DNA from: an uncultured Chloroflexales bacterium
GTDB lineage: Bacteria; Chloroflexota; Chloroflexia; Chloroflexales; Chloroflexaceae
Assembly: GCA_937967405.1 (NCBI GenBank)
Contig: CALCJV010000035.1
Location: 1 to 52,990 of the forward strand
Direction of reading: 5' to 3'
DNA: 52,990 bases
The position numbers and the translations under genes were made by a program. Under the pieces are notes generated by a model. It made no database searches, was not told where the DNA came from, and saw only the letters and a program-made list of their open reading frames with translations. Of this stretch, positions 17,642-26,793 are shown piece after piece (position 1 is the stretch's first letter; each line of letters opens with the position of its first letter).

Positions 17642-18739
17642 ATGGATGTTCAGATTGCCATTTTGCCCGGCGACGGCATTGGGCCGGAAGTGACCGCCGC
17701 CGCCGAGCAGCTCCTCGCCGCCGTTGCCGAACGCTTCGGGCATCGCTTCACACTCCAGCACGGGTTGATCGGCGGGATTGCCATAGATGAGACCGGCGTG
17801 CCCCTGCCAGATGCCACGCTCCAGCTCTGCCAGCAGAGTGATGCGGTGCTGCTTGGTGCGGTGGGTGGGCCGCAGTGGGACAACCCCAATGCAGAGGTGC
17901 GCCCCGAACAAGGCCTGCTCGGTATTCGCAAGGCACTGGGGCTGTTTGCCAATCTGCGCCCCGTCACAATCCACCCACTGCTGATGCACAGTTCGCCGTT
18001 GCGCCCGGAACGGCTGGAAAACGTAGATCTGCTCGTGGTACGCGAATTGACTGGGGGCATCTACTTTGGTGAGAAACGCCGCGAACGCACCGCCGATGGC
18101 GAGTGGGCGAGCGATCTGTGCCTGTACACCCAAGCCGAGATTGAGCGCATTGTGCGCGTTGCGGCACAGGCCGCCCGCACGCGGCGCGGCAAGCTGACGC
18201 TGGTGGACAAAGCCAATGTGTTGGAGACCAGCCGCCTCTGGCGTAGCCACACCACACGCCTGATGCAGCAGGAGTTCCCGGATGTGCAGTTCGAAACGAT
18301 GCTGGTAGATGCCTGTGCGATGCACCTGCTGCGCCGCCCAGCCGACTTCGATGTGATTGTCACCGAGAATATGTTTGGGGATATTCTGACCGACGAAGCC
18401 TCGATGCTGGCTGGCTCGATGGGGATGCTACCGAGTGCCTCGCTAGGAGCCGCCGCCGCAGGAGCGACCACGCGCATGGGGCTGTATGAGCCAATTCATG
18501 GCAGTGCCCCCGATATTGCTGGGCAAAACAAAGCGAATCCGCTCGCAACCCTGCTCAGTGTGGCCCTGTTGCTGCGCTATTCGCTTCAGCTCGAAACCGA
18601 AGCCACCGCCGTTGAGCAAGCGGTGCAGGCGACGCTCGAAGCAGGGATTGTGACGAGTGATATTGCCGCCGCCGGGCAGCAAGTCTATGGTACGGCCGCC
18701 GTCGGCGCGGCCGTTGTGCAGCATCTGCTGGCCGCGTAG
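17642..18739 (+). CDS. leuB: 3-isopropylmalate dehydrogenase
   Basis: A 365-residue NAD-dependent oxidative decarboxylase of the leucine pathway. It starts at ATG 17642 ([13 protein letters not shown]), after AGGAGG. Substrate-binding arginines lie in [10 protein letters not shown] and [12 protein letters not shown]; the Lys is in [13 protein letters not shown], and metal-binding Asps in [17 protein letters not shown]. The NAD site [21 protein letters not shown] distinguishes it from isocitrate dehydrogenase. The frame continues upstream inside bcp, but that part is not leuB-like. No other leu genes are nearby. Confidence 0.95.
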   Translation: MDVQIAILPGDGIGPEVTAAAEQLLAAVAERFGHRFTLQHGLIGGIAIDETGVPLPDATLQLCQQSDAVLLGAVGGPQWDNPNAEVRPEQGLLGIRKALGLFANLRPVTIHPLLMHSSPLRPERLENVDLLVVRELTGGIYFGEKRRERTADGEWASDLCLYTQAEIERIVRVAAQAARTRRGKLTLVDKANVLETSRLWRSHTTRLMQQEFPDVQFETMLVDACAMHLLRRPADFDVIVTENMFGDILTDEASMLAGSMGMLPSASLGAAAAGATTRMGLYEPIHGSAPDIAGQNKANPLATLLSVALLLRYSLQLETEATAVEQAVQATLEAGIVTSDIAAAGQQVYGTAAVGAAVVQHLLAA

Positions 18740-18744
18740 GTGGG

Positions 18745-18918
18745 GCTAGGGATGGCAGGGGTTAGGGTTCAGGTGTCAGGTGCTAGGGTTCAGGTTTCGG
18801 GGGTGGCGGATCACTGTGTAAGTATTGACTTCGTGTTCTTCCTGTGCTTCGTTGTGATCTATCGGAACCGCTTTACCCGCCACCTGAAACCTGAAACCCG
18901 CCACCTGTCACCCAGCCC
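18745..18918. repeat. Intergenic inverted repeat with direct sub-repeats
   Basis: Between the convergent leuB and hydrolase genes. The left arm holds two copies of TAGGGTTCAGGT (18763-18774, 18784-18795; period 21) and ends in GGGGGTGGCGG. The right arm (18878-18918) contains CCGCCACCTGAAAC, a second CTGAAACC and CCGCCACCTGTCACC, which are near-complements of the left arm. About 70 bases lie between the arms. It looks like a dispersed non-coding repeat or a long hairpin shared as a terminator. No transposase or coding frame is present. Confidence 0.6.
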
Positions 18919-19824
18919 CTACGCCGCCGCCCGCTCACGCCGCTTACGCTCGTAGCGCAGCATACCATTCACACTCATCTCACCCCACGAACGCGCAATC
19001 AACGAGTCAGGATCAGCCGGATCATACGGCAACCACTGGCGCGATATTGCGGGCACGTCAATCTGCTCGTTGTCTAATGCCGCACACACCAGCGCATACA
19101 GCTCGGCAATCTTCGCCTCAGTTAGATCAAGCAACCCAGTCACATCCTCGTATACGCCGAAATGGGTGATGTAGAAGCGGCTAATGTCGAGCTGGCGGAG
19201 ACGCGCCACCGTTGCAAGGTGCTCATCGCGGTTGTAGCCGGGCGGCGGGGCAACGGGGAAGGTCAGCTTCAGGCGGGACATCGAGACACTCGTGCCGTCG
19301 CCGATAAACATGCCGCCACTCTTGCGATCCCAAAAGGCAATATGATCAGGAGAGTGGCCCGGTGTGGGCACTGCTTCAAGGATCACACCCTGCCCTAGAT
19401 CGAGGTGCAGGTTCTCAGCAGGCCGCAAGCGAGCCGGATCAAGCGGCTGCACCGTCCCGTGATGGGGCCACGCCTCTGGGCCTACGGCCCGCTCGACACT
19501 CGGCAGCAACCGCGATGGATCAACCAAGTGGGGGCCAGTCATGCTATTGATGTAGACCATCGCATTCGGCAGAGCTTCGGCAAGAAAGCCAGCCCCGCCC
19601 GCATGATCCATATGGACATGCGTGCAGAGGATGTGGCGCACCGCGTCGCGGGCAATTCCCAACTGCTCCAACCCAGCGAGCGTATCGGGCACGGTGGGCG
19701 ACGCACCCGTCTCAATAATGGCTACCTCGTCGCCCTGCACCACAAACACCATCCCTACACCGGGGCGCGCAATCAGATTGTGATCTATGCCCGTGATATG
19801 GGCATCAATCGGAATCAATTCCAA
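18919..19824 (-). CDS. Metallo-beta-lactamase-fold hydrolase
   Basis: A 301-residue cytoplasmic binuclear metal hydrolase. The metal motif THVHMDHAGG, then PGHSPDHIAFW, GDGTSV and a later THFG give the ligand set typical of glyoxalase II-like members. Start choice: an ATG lies at 19839, but AGGAGG sits inside its first codons, 6 bases before TTG at 19822-19824. Beginning at TTG gives MELIPIDAHITGIDHN, a normal family start, so I use it. The substrate is unknown; lactonase, thioesterase and glyoxalase-like activities all occur in the family. Confidence 0.82.
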   Translation of the reverse strand: MELIPIDAHITGIDHNLIARPGVGMVFVVQGDEVAIIETGASPTVPDTLAGLEQLGIARDAVRHILCTHVHMDHAGGAGFLAEALPNAMVYINSMTGPHLVDPSRLLPSVERAVGPEAWPHHGTVQPLDPARLRPAENLHLDLGQGVILEAVPTPGHSPDHIAFWDRKSGGMFIGDGTSVSMSRLKLTFPVAPPPGYNRDEHLATVARLRQLDISRFYITHFGVYEDVTGLLDLTEAKIAELYALVCAALDNEQIDVPAISRQWLPYDPADPDSLIARSWGEMSVNGMLRYERKRRERAAA

Positions 19825-19899
19825 CAGAGACCTCCTCATCGCACTATTTCCACAGCCCACCAACGCTATCGGATCAAACGCGGATGGGCAAACGGAGCA

Positions 19900-21264
19900 T
19901 TAGGCCGCAGCTGCTGCTTTCCAACGTTCCATCATTTCAGACACGTAGCGCGTCGAGATGTCGCCGGAGCAGAAGACCGGATCATTGAACATGGCAATCT
20001 GGAATGGGATGGTAGTCTTCAGCCCAGAAATGATCGTCTCTTGCAAGGCGCGGCGCATGCGGGCGACGGCTTCATCCCGATCCTGCCCCCACGTAAGAAT
20101 CTTGCCCAGCAGCGAGTCATACGAGCGCGGTGGCACATAGCCGGTGTACATATGGCTATCCACCCGCACGCCGGGCCCGCCGGGCGGCAGGTAGAAATCA
20201 ATCTTGCCTGCTACTGGCAAGAAGTCGCGTTCTGGGTCTTCCGCATTGATGCGGCACTCTATCGCATGCCCTTGCAGCTTCACATCCTCCTGCCTGATAC
20301 TCAGGGGTTCGCCCCCAGCGATCAGCAGCTGCCACTTGACAATATCCACGCCCGACACCAATTCGGTCACAGGATGCTCTACTTGCACGCGGGTATTCAT
20401 CTCGATGAAGTAGTAGTTGCCCTCTGGGTCTACCAGAAACTCCAGTGTGCCCGCGTTGTTGTAGTTGATCGCACTCACCCCGCGGGTCGCATCGCGCCCC
20501 ATCTTCTCGCGGATTTCGGGGGTGATGCCGGGCGAGGGTGACTCCTCGACGATCTTCTGGTGGCGACGCTGGGCCGAGCAATCGCGCTCACCGAGATGGA
20601 TCAGGTTGCCGTAGTTATCCCCAAGCACCTGTATTTCGACGTGGCGGATACGCGGCAAATACTTCTCCATCAGCAGATCGCCGCGCCCAAAGGCAGCTTC
20701 AGCTTCGGCCCGAGCGGTTTGGTAGCCTTTGACCAATTCACTCTCCGTGAAGGCCACGCGCATGCCCCGCCCGCCGCCGCCACCGCTCGGCTTGAGCATC
20801 ACCGGATAACCGATTTTGCGGGCCATCTCAATCGTATGTTCCGTATTAATTAAAGCCCCCTCCGATCCGGGCACAATTGGCACGCCAGCAGCGTGCATCG
20901 TCGCCCGCCCAGAGGCTTTGTCACCCATCATCCGGATCGCATTGGCGTGAGGGCCGACAAACTTCAGCCCACACTCCGCGACAATCTCCGAGAAGTAGGC
21001 ATTCTCAGCCAGAAAGCCGTAGCCCGGATGCACCGCATCACAGCCGGTAATGACGGCGGCGGAGATCAAACTCGCTGGATTGAGATACGAACGTGACGGA
21101 GTGGCCGGCCCGATGCACACCGCTTCATCGGCAACCCGCACGGCCAGCGAGTCCTGATCCGCTTCACTGTAGGCCACCACCGCCTTGATCCCAAGATCGC
21201 GGCACGCCCGCACAATCCGGAGGGCAATCTCACCCCGATTCGCAATTAAGACTTTTTTTAACAT
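19900..21264 (-). CDS. accC: Acetyl-CoA carboxylase, biotin carboxylase subunit
   Basis: A 454-residue ATP-grasp enzyme that carboxylates biotin on AccB using ATP and bicarbonate, the first half-reaction of malonyl-CoA formation. Seen: LIANRGEIALRIVRACRDLG at the start, the glycine-rich lid GGGGGRGMRV near 162, EKYLPRIRHVEIQVLGD near 202, GERDCSAQRRHQKIVEE near 228, and FIEMNTRVQVEHPVTE near 285. It is transcribed away from accB, with 109 bases between starts. Length is standard. Confidence 0.96.
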   Translation of the reverse strand: MLKKVLIANRGEIALRIVRACRDLGIKAVVAYSEADQDSLAVRVADEAVCIGPATPSRSYLNPASLISAAVITGCDAVHPGYGFLAENAYFSEIVAECGLKFVGPHANAIRMMGDKASGRATMHAAGVPIVPGSEGALINTEHTIEMARKIGYPVMLKPSGGGGGRGMRVAFTESELVKGYQTARAEAEAAFGRGDLLMEKYLPRIRHVEIQVLGDNYGNLIHLGERDCSAQRRHQKIVEESPSPGITPEIREKMGRDATRGVSAINYNNAGTLEFLVDPEGNYYFIEMNTRVQVEHPVTELVSGVDIVKWQLLIAGGEPLSIRQEDVKLQGHAIECRINAEDPERDFLPVAGKIDFYLPPGGPGVRVDSHMYTGYVPPRSYDSLLGKILTWGQDRDEAVARMRRALQETIISGLKTTIPFQIAMFNDPVFCSGDISTRYVSEMMERWKAAAAA

Positions 21265-21325
21265 TTCTGCATCATCCTTTTACTGGTTTCTAACATGCGC
21301 TGCTGTTCGCAAGTTTCCGTGCTCA

Positions 21326-21334
21326 TGTTACAAT
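21326..21334 (+). promoter_or_regulatory. Extended -10 promoter motif for accB
   Basis: TGT then TACAAT, about 40 bases before the accB ATG, in the short space between divergent accC and accB. No matching -35 was seen. Confidence 0.4.
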
Positions 21335-21373
21335 AGCAGGAAAGATAGCTTGTAATAAAGGAGAATTGCCACC

Positions 21374-21934
21374 ATGAGCGACGAAATAGTGCCTTCCACA
21401 TCAGAGACGGATAATTTTAGTATAGCCGAAATCCGCGATCTTCTACAGCTTGTTGAAGGCTCTGACGTGAGTGAAATCACGATTGAGCGGAGTGGCAACA
21501 AGCTCCACATCAAACGTGGTTCGCCTACCTTGATGATGCCTGCGGCGCATTTTGCGCCCCAAGCCACCGCCCCGATCTACACCCCGCCCCCGCCTGCGGT
21601 GGTTGCGCCAGTCCACAATGAGGCTGAAACCATTGTACACCACACAGCTGGCGCACACCACGCGCAAGGGCAAGAACTGACTCACCACGAAATGGCCCAC
21701 GCACTGAAGGCTCCGATGGTGGGCACATTCTACTCTGCACCTTCGCCCAAGGATCCACCCTTCGTCAAAGAGGGCGATGAGGTCTATGCAGGTGATGTTG
21801 TTTGTATCATCGAAGCCATGAAGATTATGAATGAGATCGAGAGCGACGTAGATGGGCGTGTGACCCGTGTGCTGGTCAAAGATGGTCAGCCGATTGAATA
21901 CGGGCAACCCTTGCTGGTCATCGAGCCGCTCTAA
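21374..21934 (+). CDS. accB: Biotin carboxyl carrier protein of acetyl-CoA carboxylase
   Basis: A 186-residue carrier. The C-terminal biotinyl domain contains EAMKIMNEIES; Lys150 is the predicted biotin site. The N-terminal helix-strand segment (residues 15-50, EIRDLLQLVEGSDVSEITIE) is the usual BCCP dimer region, and a His/Ala/Pro-rich linker (about 55-105) joins the two. ATG at 21374 follows AAAGGAG. Divergent from accC and convergent with accA, 25 bases away. Confidence 0.96.
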   Translation: MSDEIVPSTSETDNFSIAEIRDLLQLVEGSDVSEITIERSGNKLHIKRGSPTLMMPAAHFAPQATAPIYTPPPPAVVAPVHNEAETIVHHTAGAHHAQGQELTHHEMAHALKAPMVGTFYSAPSPKDPPFVKEGDEVYAGDVVCIIEAMKIMNEIESDVDGRVTRVLVKDGQPIEYGQPLLVIEPL

Positions 21935-21959
21935 ACCTCATTACCCTCACAGGGAGGCC

Positions 21960-22859
21960 TTAAGCGTTGGTCGTGGCAGCGTGCCCATTTTGGTGCGCTG
22001 CCACGGGATCGAGCCGATGTTCCGCTGCTTCGTGATAGGAGCCAATCGCCCGATACTTAGCATAGCGTTGCTGCAACAGAGCAGCCGTGCTCAGCCCGCG
22101 TAGCTCGTGCAGAGCCGCCCGCAACGCTACGCGCACGTGGGCTAGCGTGGTGATATGGTCGGTATGGGCACCTTCATCTGGCTCACTGATGATGCCATCC
22201 ACAATCCCCATTTGATGCAGATCAGGTGCGGTAATCCGCATCGCCTGCGCTGCTTCGGAGGCCTTCGACGCATCGCGCCACAGAATCGATGCGGCTGCTT
22301 CGGGAGAAGCCACCGAGTAGATCGAGTTCTCCAGCATCAGCAGCCGATCCGCCACACCAATCGCTAATGCGCCGCCACTCCCGCCTTCGCCAATCACGAT
22401 GGCAACAATCGGCACCGGCAAGTCCGCCAGCATCAGAATGCTCTCCGCAATCGCATTCGCTTGGCCACGTTCTTCCGAGTCTTTGTTGGGGTTGGCTCCC
22501 GGCGTATCAATGAAGCAGATCAACGGGAAGCCAAACTTCGCGGCGTGCTGAAAGATGCGCTGCGCCTTGCGGTAGCCTTCGGGGTGCGGCATGCCAAAGT
22601 TGCGGCGCACATTCTCGCGGGTGTCACGCCCCTTCTGATGCCCCACAATCGCTACGGTTTGCCCTTCAAAGGCGGCAATACCCGCTATCAGTGCGGGATC
22701 ATCACCAAATCGCCGATCCCCATGCAATTCTACGAAATCATCCATAATCGCCCGTGCATAATCTAGTGTGCGGGGGCGTTCGGGGTGGCGCGCCCGCAAC
22801 ACTCGATCCCATGCCGTCAATTCACGGCCGTGTGTTTCATGCCCTGTCAAGTTCATCAT
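21960..22859 (-). CDS. accA: Acetyl-CoA carboxylase carboxyltransferase alpha subunit
   Basis: A 299-residue subunit that, with AccD, transfers the carboxyl group from biotin to acetyl-CoA. Seen: VELHGDRRFGDDPALIAGIA near 44, FIDTPGANPNKDSEERGQAN near 117, IGEGGSGGALAIG near 157 and SPEAAASILWRDA near 187. Two adjacent ATG codons (22859, 22856) could serve. accD is not next to it and not in the window. An 11-base inverted repeat, CGACACTGTCG, at 22885-22895 lies in its leader and might be an operator. The family also includes related acyl-CoA carboxylases, but accC/accB nearby favours this call. Confidence 0.92.
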   Translation of the reverse strand: MMNLTGHETHGRELTAWDRVLRARHPERPRTLDYARAIMDDFVELHGDRRFGDDPALIAGIAAFEGQTVAIVGHQKGRDTRENVRRNFGMPHPEGYRKAQRIFQHAAKFGFPLICFIDTPGANPNKDSEERGQANAIAESILMLADLPVPIVAIVIGEGGSGGALAIGVADRLLMLENSIYSVASPEAAASILWRDASKASEAAQAMRITAPDLHQMGIVDGIISEPDEGAHTDHITTLAHVRVALRAALHELRGLSTAALLQQRYAKYRAIGSYHEAAEHRLDPVAAHQNGHAATTNA

Positions 22860-23017
22860 TTTGCTATCCCATGCATTTGATTAACGACACTGTCGCATAT
22901 TGCGTGCGTGTTCTGCGCTGAGTCAATGGTAACATACTTTACCGCTTTGGTGAATAGTTGCAGTGAACAATATCTCCGCATCAACTCGCCACGCAATCGT
23001 CCGATCCTTTGGCCATC

Positions 23018-23026
23018 TGCTATAAT
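23018..23026 (+). promoter_or_regulatory. Extended -10 promoter of yebC-ruvC
   Basis: A perfect TGC-TATAAT, giving a start near 23033 and a leader of about 57 bases to yebC. No clear -35. The 230-base gap between accA and yebC otherwise holds only the 22885-22895 palindrome. Confidence 0.55.
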
Positions 23027-23089
23027 AGGGGGAAGTGATGCGCTACAGCACACACCGAAGCAAGAGCAGCAGTACGAGGAGAAGATGTT

Positions 23090-23848
23090 ATGTCTGGGCA
23101 TTCCAAATGGCATACGATCCGCCGCGCAAAAGGAGCCGCCGATCAGAAACGCGGGCAGCTGTTTACCAAACTTGCCCGCGATATTACCATTGCAGCCCGC
23201 GAAGGCGGCGGCGATCCCGCCATGAATTTCCGCTTGCGCCTTGCGATTGACAAAGCGCGGAGCAACAATATGCCGCTCGATAGCATCCAGCGTGCGGTAG
23301 ATCGCGGCACGGGCAAGGGCAACGATGGCACAATGGTGGAGACCGTCTTCTATGAGGGCTACGCGCCGGGTGGCGTGGCAATTTTGATCGAAGCCGCTAC
23401 GGATAACCGCAACCGCACCAGTTCCGATGTGCGGGCCACGATGAACAAAAATGGTGGCAGCCCCGGCGAACCCGGCTCGGTGAGCTGGATGTTTCGCCAG
23501 CAGGGCTTGATCACGATTGACTTGAGCAGCGTGCGCCGCGATCCCGATGAGGTGACTTTACAGGCGATTGACGCAGGCGCAGAGGATGTGGAAGCGAGCG
23601 AGGAGCTGCTCGAAATCTACACCGACTACGCCAATCTGAATGCGGTGCGGATGGCCCTTGAGGAGCAAGGGCTACCCATCAAGGATGCCGAAGTGACCAT
23701 GCGGCCCACCACCTTGATCACGCCCACCGATGAGCAAGATGCCCTGAAGGTGCTGCGCCTGCTGGAAAAGCTCGAAGACCTTGACGATGTCCAACGTGTC
23801 TACAGCAACCTTGAAATCACCGACGAGCTTGTGAGTAAATTCGACTGA
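23090..23848 (+). CDS. yebC: YebC/PmpR-family transcription or translation regulator
   Basis: A 252-residue three-domain protein of the YebC/TACO1 family. The signature start [20 protein letters not shown] and the segments [39 protein letters not shown] and [10 protein letters not shown] are all present. Members act as regulators or help translation of difficult peptides. It overlaps ruvC by one base in TGATG, the common yebC-ruvC pairing. Normal length. Confidence 0.95.
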   Translation: MSGHSKWHTIRRAKGAADQKRGQLFTKLARDITIAAREGGGDPAMNFRLRLAIDKARSNNMPLDSIQRAVDRGTGKGNDGTMVETVFYEGYAPGGVAILIEAATDNRNRTSSDVRATMNKNGGSPGEPGSVSWMFRQQGLITIDLSSVRRDPDEVTLQAIDAGAEDVEASEELLEIYTDYANLNAVRMALEEQGLPIKDAEVTMRPTTLITPTDEQDALKVLRLLEKLEDLDDVQRVYSNLEITDELVSKFD

Positions 23849-24348
23849 TGCGGATCATGGGGATTGATCCGGGCACAGCGATTCTGGGCTGGGGAGTACT
23901 CGACAGCGGATCGGGCCCACTCACCACCGTCGGCTATGGTGCCATCACCACGCCCGCCAAGCACCCCGCCCCAGAGCGGCTCCTGCTGTTGCACCGCGAA
24001 CTGAGTGCCCTGCTGGCCCAACACCGCCCCGATGCAGCCGCCGTCGAGGAGCTGTTCTTTTCGCGCAATGTGACCACAGCACTAGCAGTTGGGCAGGCAC
24101 GGGGTGTAGTGCTACTTGCCCTAGCGCAGGCGGGCATCCCGATCTTCGAATACAAGCCACTCGTCATCAAGCAGGCGGTGGTGGGTTACGGCAACGCAGA
24201 CAAACGTCAAATGCAAGCGATGGTGCGCCTGACGCTGAACCTCGCCACTGCGCCGCGTCCCGATGATGTAGCCGATGCGCTGGCAATTGCACTGTGCCAT
24301 GCCTACCATACGCCTATGCTGGCGCGAGTGCAGGCAGCTGAGGGTTGA
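23848..24348 (+). CDS. ruvC: Holliday junction resolvase RuvC
   Basis: A 166-residue endonuclease that cleaves four-way junctions after RuvAB branch migration. Catalytic acidic residues are visible: Asp7 in GIDPGT, Glu67 in VEELFF, and Asp139/Asp142 in PDDVADALAIA. The SRNVTTALAVGQARG helix is characteristic. ATG overlaps the yebC stop (translational coupling). ruvA and ruvB are not in the window. Confidence 0.95.
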   Translation: MRIMGIDPGTAILGWGVLDSGSGPLTTVGYGAITTPAKHPAPERLLLLHRELSALLAQHRPDAAAVEELFFSRNVTTALAVGQARGVVLLALAQAGIPIFEYKPLVIKQAVVGYGNADKRQMQAMVRLTLNLATAPRPDDVADALAIALCHAYHTPMLARVQAAEG

Positions 24349-24364
24349 GACCGCGAGACTGCCG

Positions 24365-25099
24365 ATGGTGTCCCGCATTGATTTGGAAGAGATTCGCCCC
24401 AACGTGTTTCTCGTGCGGAATGCGGGGGTGCGCCCGATCATTAAGAGCGAGGGTGAATTTGACGGCAAACTCTTCCGCCTGACAAGTTGGCGACGCGAGG
24501 GGATGCTTGCTCGGCTGGCCCTTCAGGGCTTTGCGGTGCAGACATTGGATGATTATGTCGCAGGCTTACCCAAACTGCCCGATGTAGCCCACGTGCCGCC
24601 CGACACGCCTACGACCGCGCTCCACATCAGCCGCGTGGATCGCTACAGTCGTTTTGTGCCGCACCGACGTAATTGGGAGCCGCTCACGCCGCTGGACCCC
24701 AGCGCACCTGATCAGCCGCTCCAGTTACAGGTAGCGACAGGCTGGATCATTCGGCGGCGGCACGGGCGCGGCCACGCCAGCTACGCGCAAGTGCAAGCCC
24801 ACGCCCAGCTACGCCCGCTGGACGAACTCCACGCGCTCCTCTATGGATACGCCTACGCCATGCTGTTGCACCTGCCACCTGTGATCATCCAGCACGACCC
24901 AACCACCGCGCAGTGGCTGCTGCCTGCGGTGTTGCTGCCCGCGCCGCACCGCAAGCTACTCGCCAAGATCGCCACACCCGCGCCCACCAAGCACGCGCTC
25001 GTGCCGCACGGGTGGCTCTGTGCGGCAGATGGGCTAGCCCTTGCCAAAGCAGTGCTGGACAGCTTGGGGCTAGCCGTGCAGGTTACTCCTCACTCGTGA
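24365..25099 (+). CDS. Hypothetical protein downstream of ruvC
   Basis: A 244-residue soluble protein I do not recognise. It starts SRIDLEEIRPNVFLVRNAGV at the ATG at 24365, 17 bases after ruvC; the frame is open further up but overlaps ruvC. It has an N-terminal mixed region, many Arg/His/Pro residues in the middle (RRHGRGHASYAQVQAHAQL) and a C-terminal part rich in Leu/Ala. No signal peptide, membrane span or catalytic motif was seen. Placement suggests co-transcription with yebC-ruvC. Its last 17 bases overlap a small minus-strand gene. Confidence 0.65.
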   Translation: MVSRIDLEEIRPNVFLVRNAGVRPIIKSEGEFDGKLFRLTSWRREGMLARLALQGFAVQTLDDYVAGLPKLPDVAHVPPDTPTTALHISRVDRYSRFVPHRRNWEPLTPLDPSAPDQPLQLQVATGWIIRRRHGRGHASYAQVQAHAQLRPLDELHALLYGYAYAMLLHLPPVIIQHDPTTAQWLLPAVLLPAPHRKLLAKIATPAPTKHALVPHGWLCAADGLALAKAVLDSLGLAVQVTPHS

Positions 25100-25187
25100 G
25101 AAATTGGGTATAGACGACTGCCACTGTTGCGACCACTGCGATAATCACTACCAATAGGAACAAGCCCAACATTGCGAGCAAAGCCAT
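25083..25187 (-). CDS. 34-residue single-span membrane micro-protein
   Basis: A short open frame with a strong AAAGGAG six bases before ATG at 25185-25187, ending TAA at 25083-25085. The product starts MALLAMLGLF, has a continuous hydrophobic segment of about 22 residues (through VVIIAVVATVAVVY) and ends in a short acidic tail (FLTSEE). That is the layout of a bitopic micro-protein. It overlaps the end of the convergent plus-strand gene by 17 bases and is downstream of the secreted glycosidase-like gene on the same strand (47 bases after its stop). No relatives were checked. Confidence 0.65.
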   Translation of the reverse strand: MALLAMLGLFLLVVIIAVVATVAVVYTQFLTSEE

Positions 25188-25233
25188 ACTGGTCTCCTTT
25201 TGCCACCTAGCCTTTGACACCCATTCCTACACC

Positions 25234-26667
25234 TCACCGCCCATCGGCCCGCTTGATCGCGTTGATCGTATCCTGCAACGCTAGATACGCCGGACGCGGA
25301 CTCCAATCCGGATTGAGGATGCTAAACGAAGCCTGCTCGTGGAAGGGTTGCGGTGGGTTGGTTTCGTTCCACGTTACGGCAAAGTTCATGTTCCAAACGA
25401 AGAGTGCGCCAAGCCACGGATACTTTTCGTGGGCCATCAGCACCGCCTCGCGGATGTACTCGCCCTGCTGCTCATACGATACCAGATTGCCATATTCGTA
25501 GCCGGGCGTTTCGTTCTGGGTGGCCCAGCCAAATTCGGTCACCCACAGCTGCTGCCCACCCATCCCGTAGGCTTCCATTTCGCGGCGCACATTCTCAATA
25601 TTGCGAAAGTAGAAGGTCGCATCATCTGTCCAGCCCGGCGCATCGCTAGGGTTGTCGGGGTAGAGGGTGCTTGGTGGGTTGGCTGAACCGGCGGCGTGGG
25701 CGGCTTGCGCGTCGAAGTAGCCGCGAATGATCCCACCGCGATACTCGTACATGGCCCGTAGATACTCCACATCTGAGATCGAAACGTTCCAGTCGGTGTG
25801 GCCCGTCGGGGAGAGGGCCCCCGTCACCACGTAAGCCTTAGGGTTGATGGCTTTGATGCGCGTGTAGGCTTCGATCAGCGTCTCCACATAGCGGCCAGCA
25901 TCCTCAAAGGAGATGGTGCCCCCCGTTTCGTGGGCGAGGTTCTGCTCATTCCAAATCTGGTAGGCGGCAATCTTGTCGCCGTAGCGCAGGGCCATCGCTT
26001 CCACAAAATCACCGAGCTTGGTCGGATCGGCCGGCAAGCCATCCGAACCATCGGCGGTGTAGAAGGACGGCGAACGCACGATGCTAATCAGCAGCTTGAG
26101 GCCAGCGCGGTCTACCGTATCGACAACTTGGTCAAGTTGCTCCCAGCCGAAATCTTTCTCTTTCCATTCAATGTCGCGCCAGTGGATCTGCTGGCGCACC
26201 CAATCGAAGCCTGCATTCTGCATCAGGATCATCACCCGCTCGGCATCGGTATAGAACAGATGTGCAGCTGCACCAAATTCGAGCTTGGGCGTAGCGAGGA
26301 TCGGGTAGCCGAGTGGCGAGTATTCGGTGCGATCCGCACTCCCATCCGGCATGCCGTTGCCCCCATCACCGGTAGCGGGTGCATCCGTCTCTGCGGGTGC
26401 ATCTGGCACGGGTTCCGGGGCGGGTGGCTCCGGCTCTGGGGGAGGTGGTACTAGTGTTGGCGCAGGCTGGCTCGTTGGCGGCACTGGGCTAGGCGTAGCT
26501 GTCTGCGGCATCACCGCCGGAGTGCGGGTTGGGGTTGTCGTCGGCCCACTCGTTGGAACCTGCGCGGCCGGCGGGGGCACAGGGCTAGGATTGCCACACG
26601 CTGCTAGCACCATCGCCACCAGTAGCAGCAGGCTGAGCGGAGCCGCCAAGCGCGTTGTATCGCTCAT
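25234..26667 (-). CDS. Secreted lipoprotein with glycoside-hydrolase-like (beta/alpha)8 domain
   Basis: A 477-residue lipoprotein. The signal peptide ends in a lipobox (MVLAACG) at about residues 18-24, followed by a Pro/Thr/Ala-rich spacer to about 125. The catalytic-type domain has WNEQN near the middle (putative acid/base Glu) and WVTEFGWAT near 385 (putative nucleophile Glu), as in clan GH-A enzymes such as GH39/GH5. It ends with FSILNPDWSPRPAYLAL. ATG at 26667 follows GGAGAAG; a longer in-frame start lacks the signal. It is a close relative of its upstream neighbour. Carbohydrate target unknown. Confidence 0.82.
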   Translation of the reverse strand: MSDTTRLAAPLSLLLLVAMVLAACGNPSPVPPPAAQVPTSGPTTTPTRTPAVMPQTATPSPVPPTSQPAPTLVPPPPEPEPPAPEPVPDAPAETDAPATGDGGNGMPDGSADRTEYSPLGYPILATPKLEFGAAAHLFYTDAERVMILMQNAGFDWVRQQIHWRDIEWKEKDFGWEQLDQVVDTVDRAGLKLLISIVRSPSFYTADGSDGLPADPTKLGDFVEAMALRYGDKIAAYQIWNEQNLAHETGGTISFEDAGRYVETLIEAYTRIKAINPKAYVVTGALSPTGHTDWNVSISDVEYLRAMYEYRGGIIRGYFDAQAAHAAGSANPPSTLYPDNPSDAPGWTDDATFYFRNIENVRREMEAYGMGGQQLWVTEFGWATQNETPGYEYGNLVSYEQQGEYIREAVLMAHEKYPWLGALFVWNMNFAVTWNETNPPQPFHEQASFSILNPDWSPRPAYLALQDTINAIKRADGR

Positions 26668-26737
26668 CGTTCTTCTCCAGCGGAACGCAGTGGTTCCAAA
26701 CGAGGAGATCGGCATGGAGCCGTGCCCATCCCGATCT

Positions 26738-26746
26738 ATCATACCA
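26738..26746 (-). promoter_or_regulatory. Extended -10 promoter motif for the lipoprotein glycosidase
   Basis: Minus-strand TGG then TATGAT, about 70 bases before the start at 26667. It lies in the 126-base gap between the two glycosidase-like genes and suggests the second gene is not only transcribed by read-through. Confidence 0.35.
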
Positions 26747-26793
26747 TACGTTGGGAGGGCCGTTCGTCTAGCACGCACCGCTCTCGGATGCGC

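Noticed and set aside
19405-20541. 378-codon plus-strand open frame across the hydrolase and accC
   Set aside because: It crosses two well-supported minus-strand genes and has no recognisable domain.
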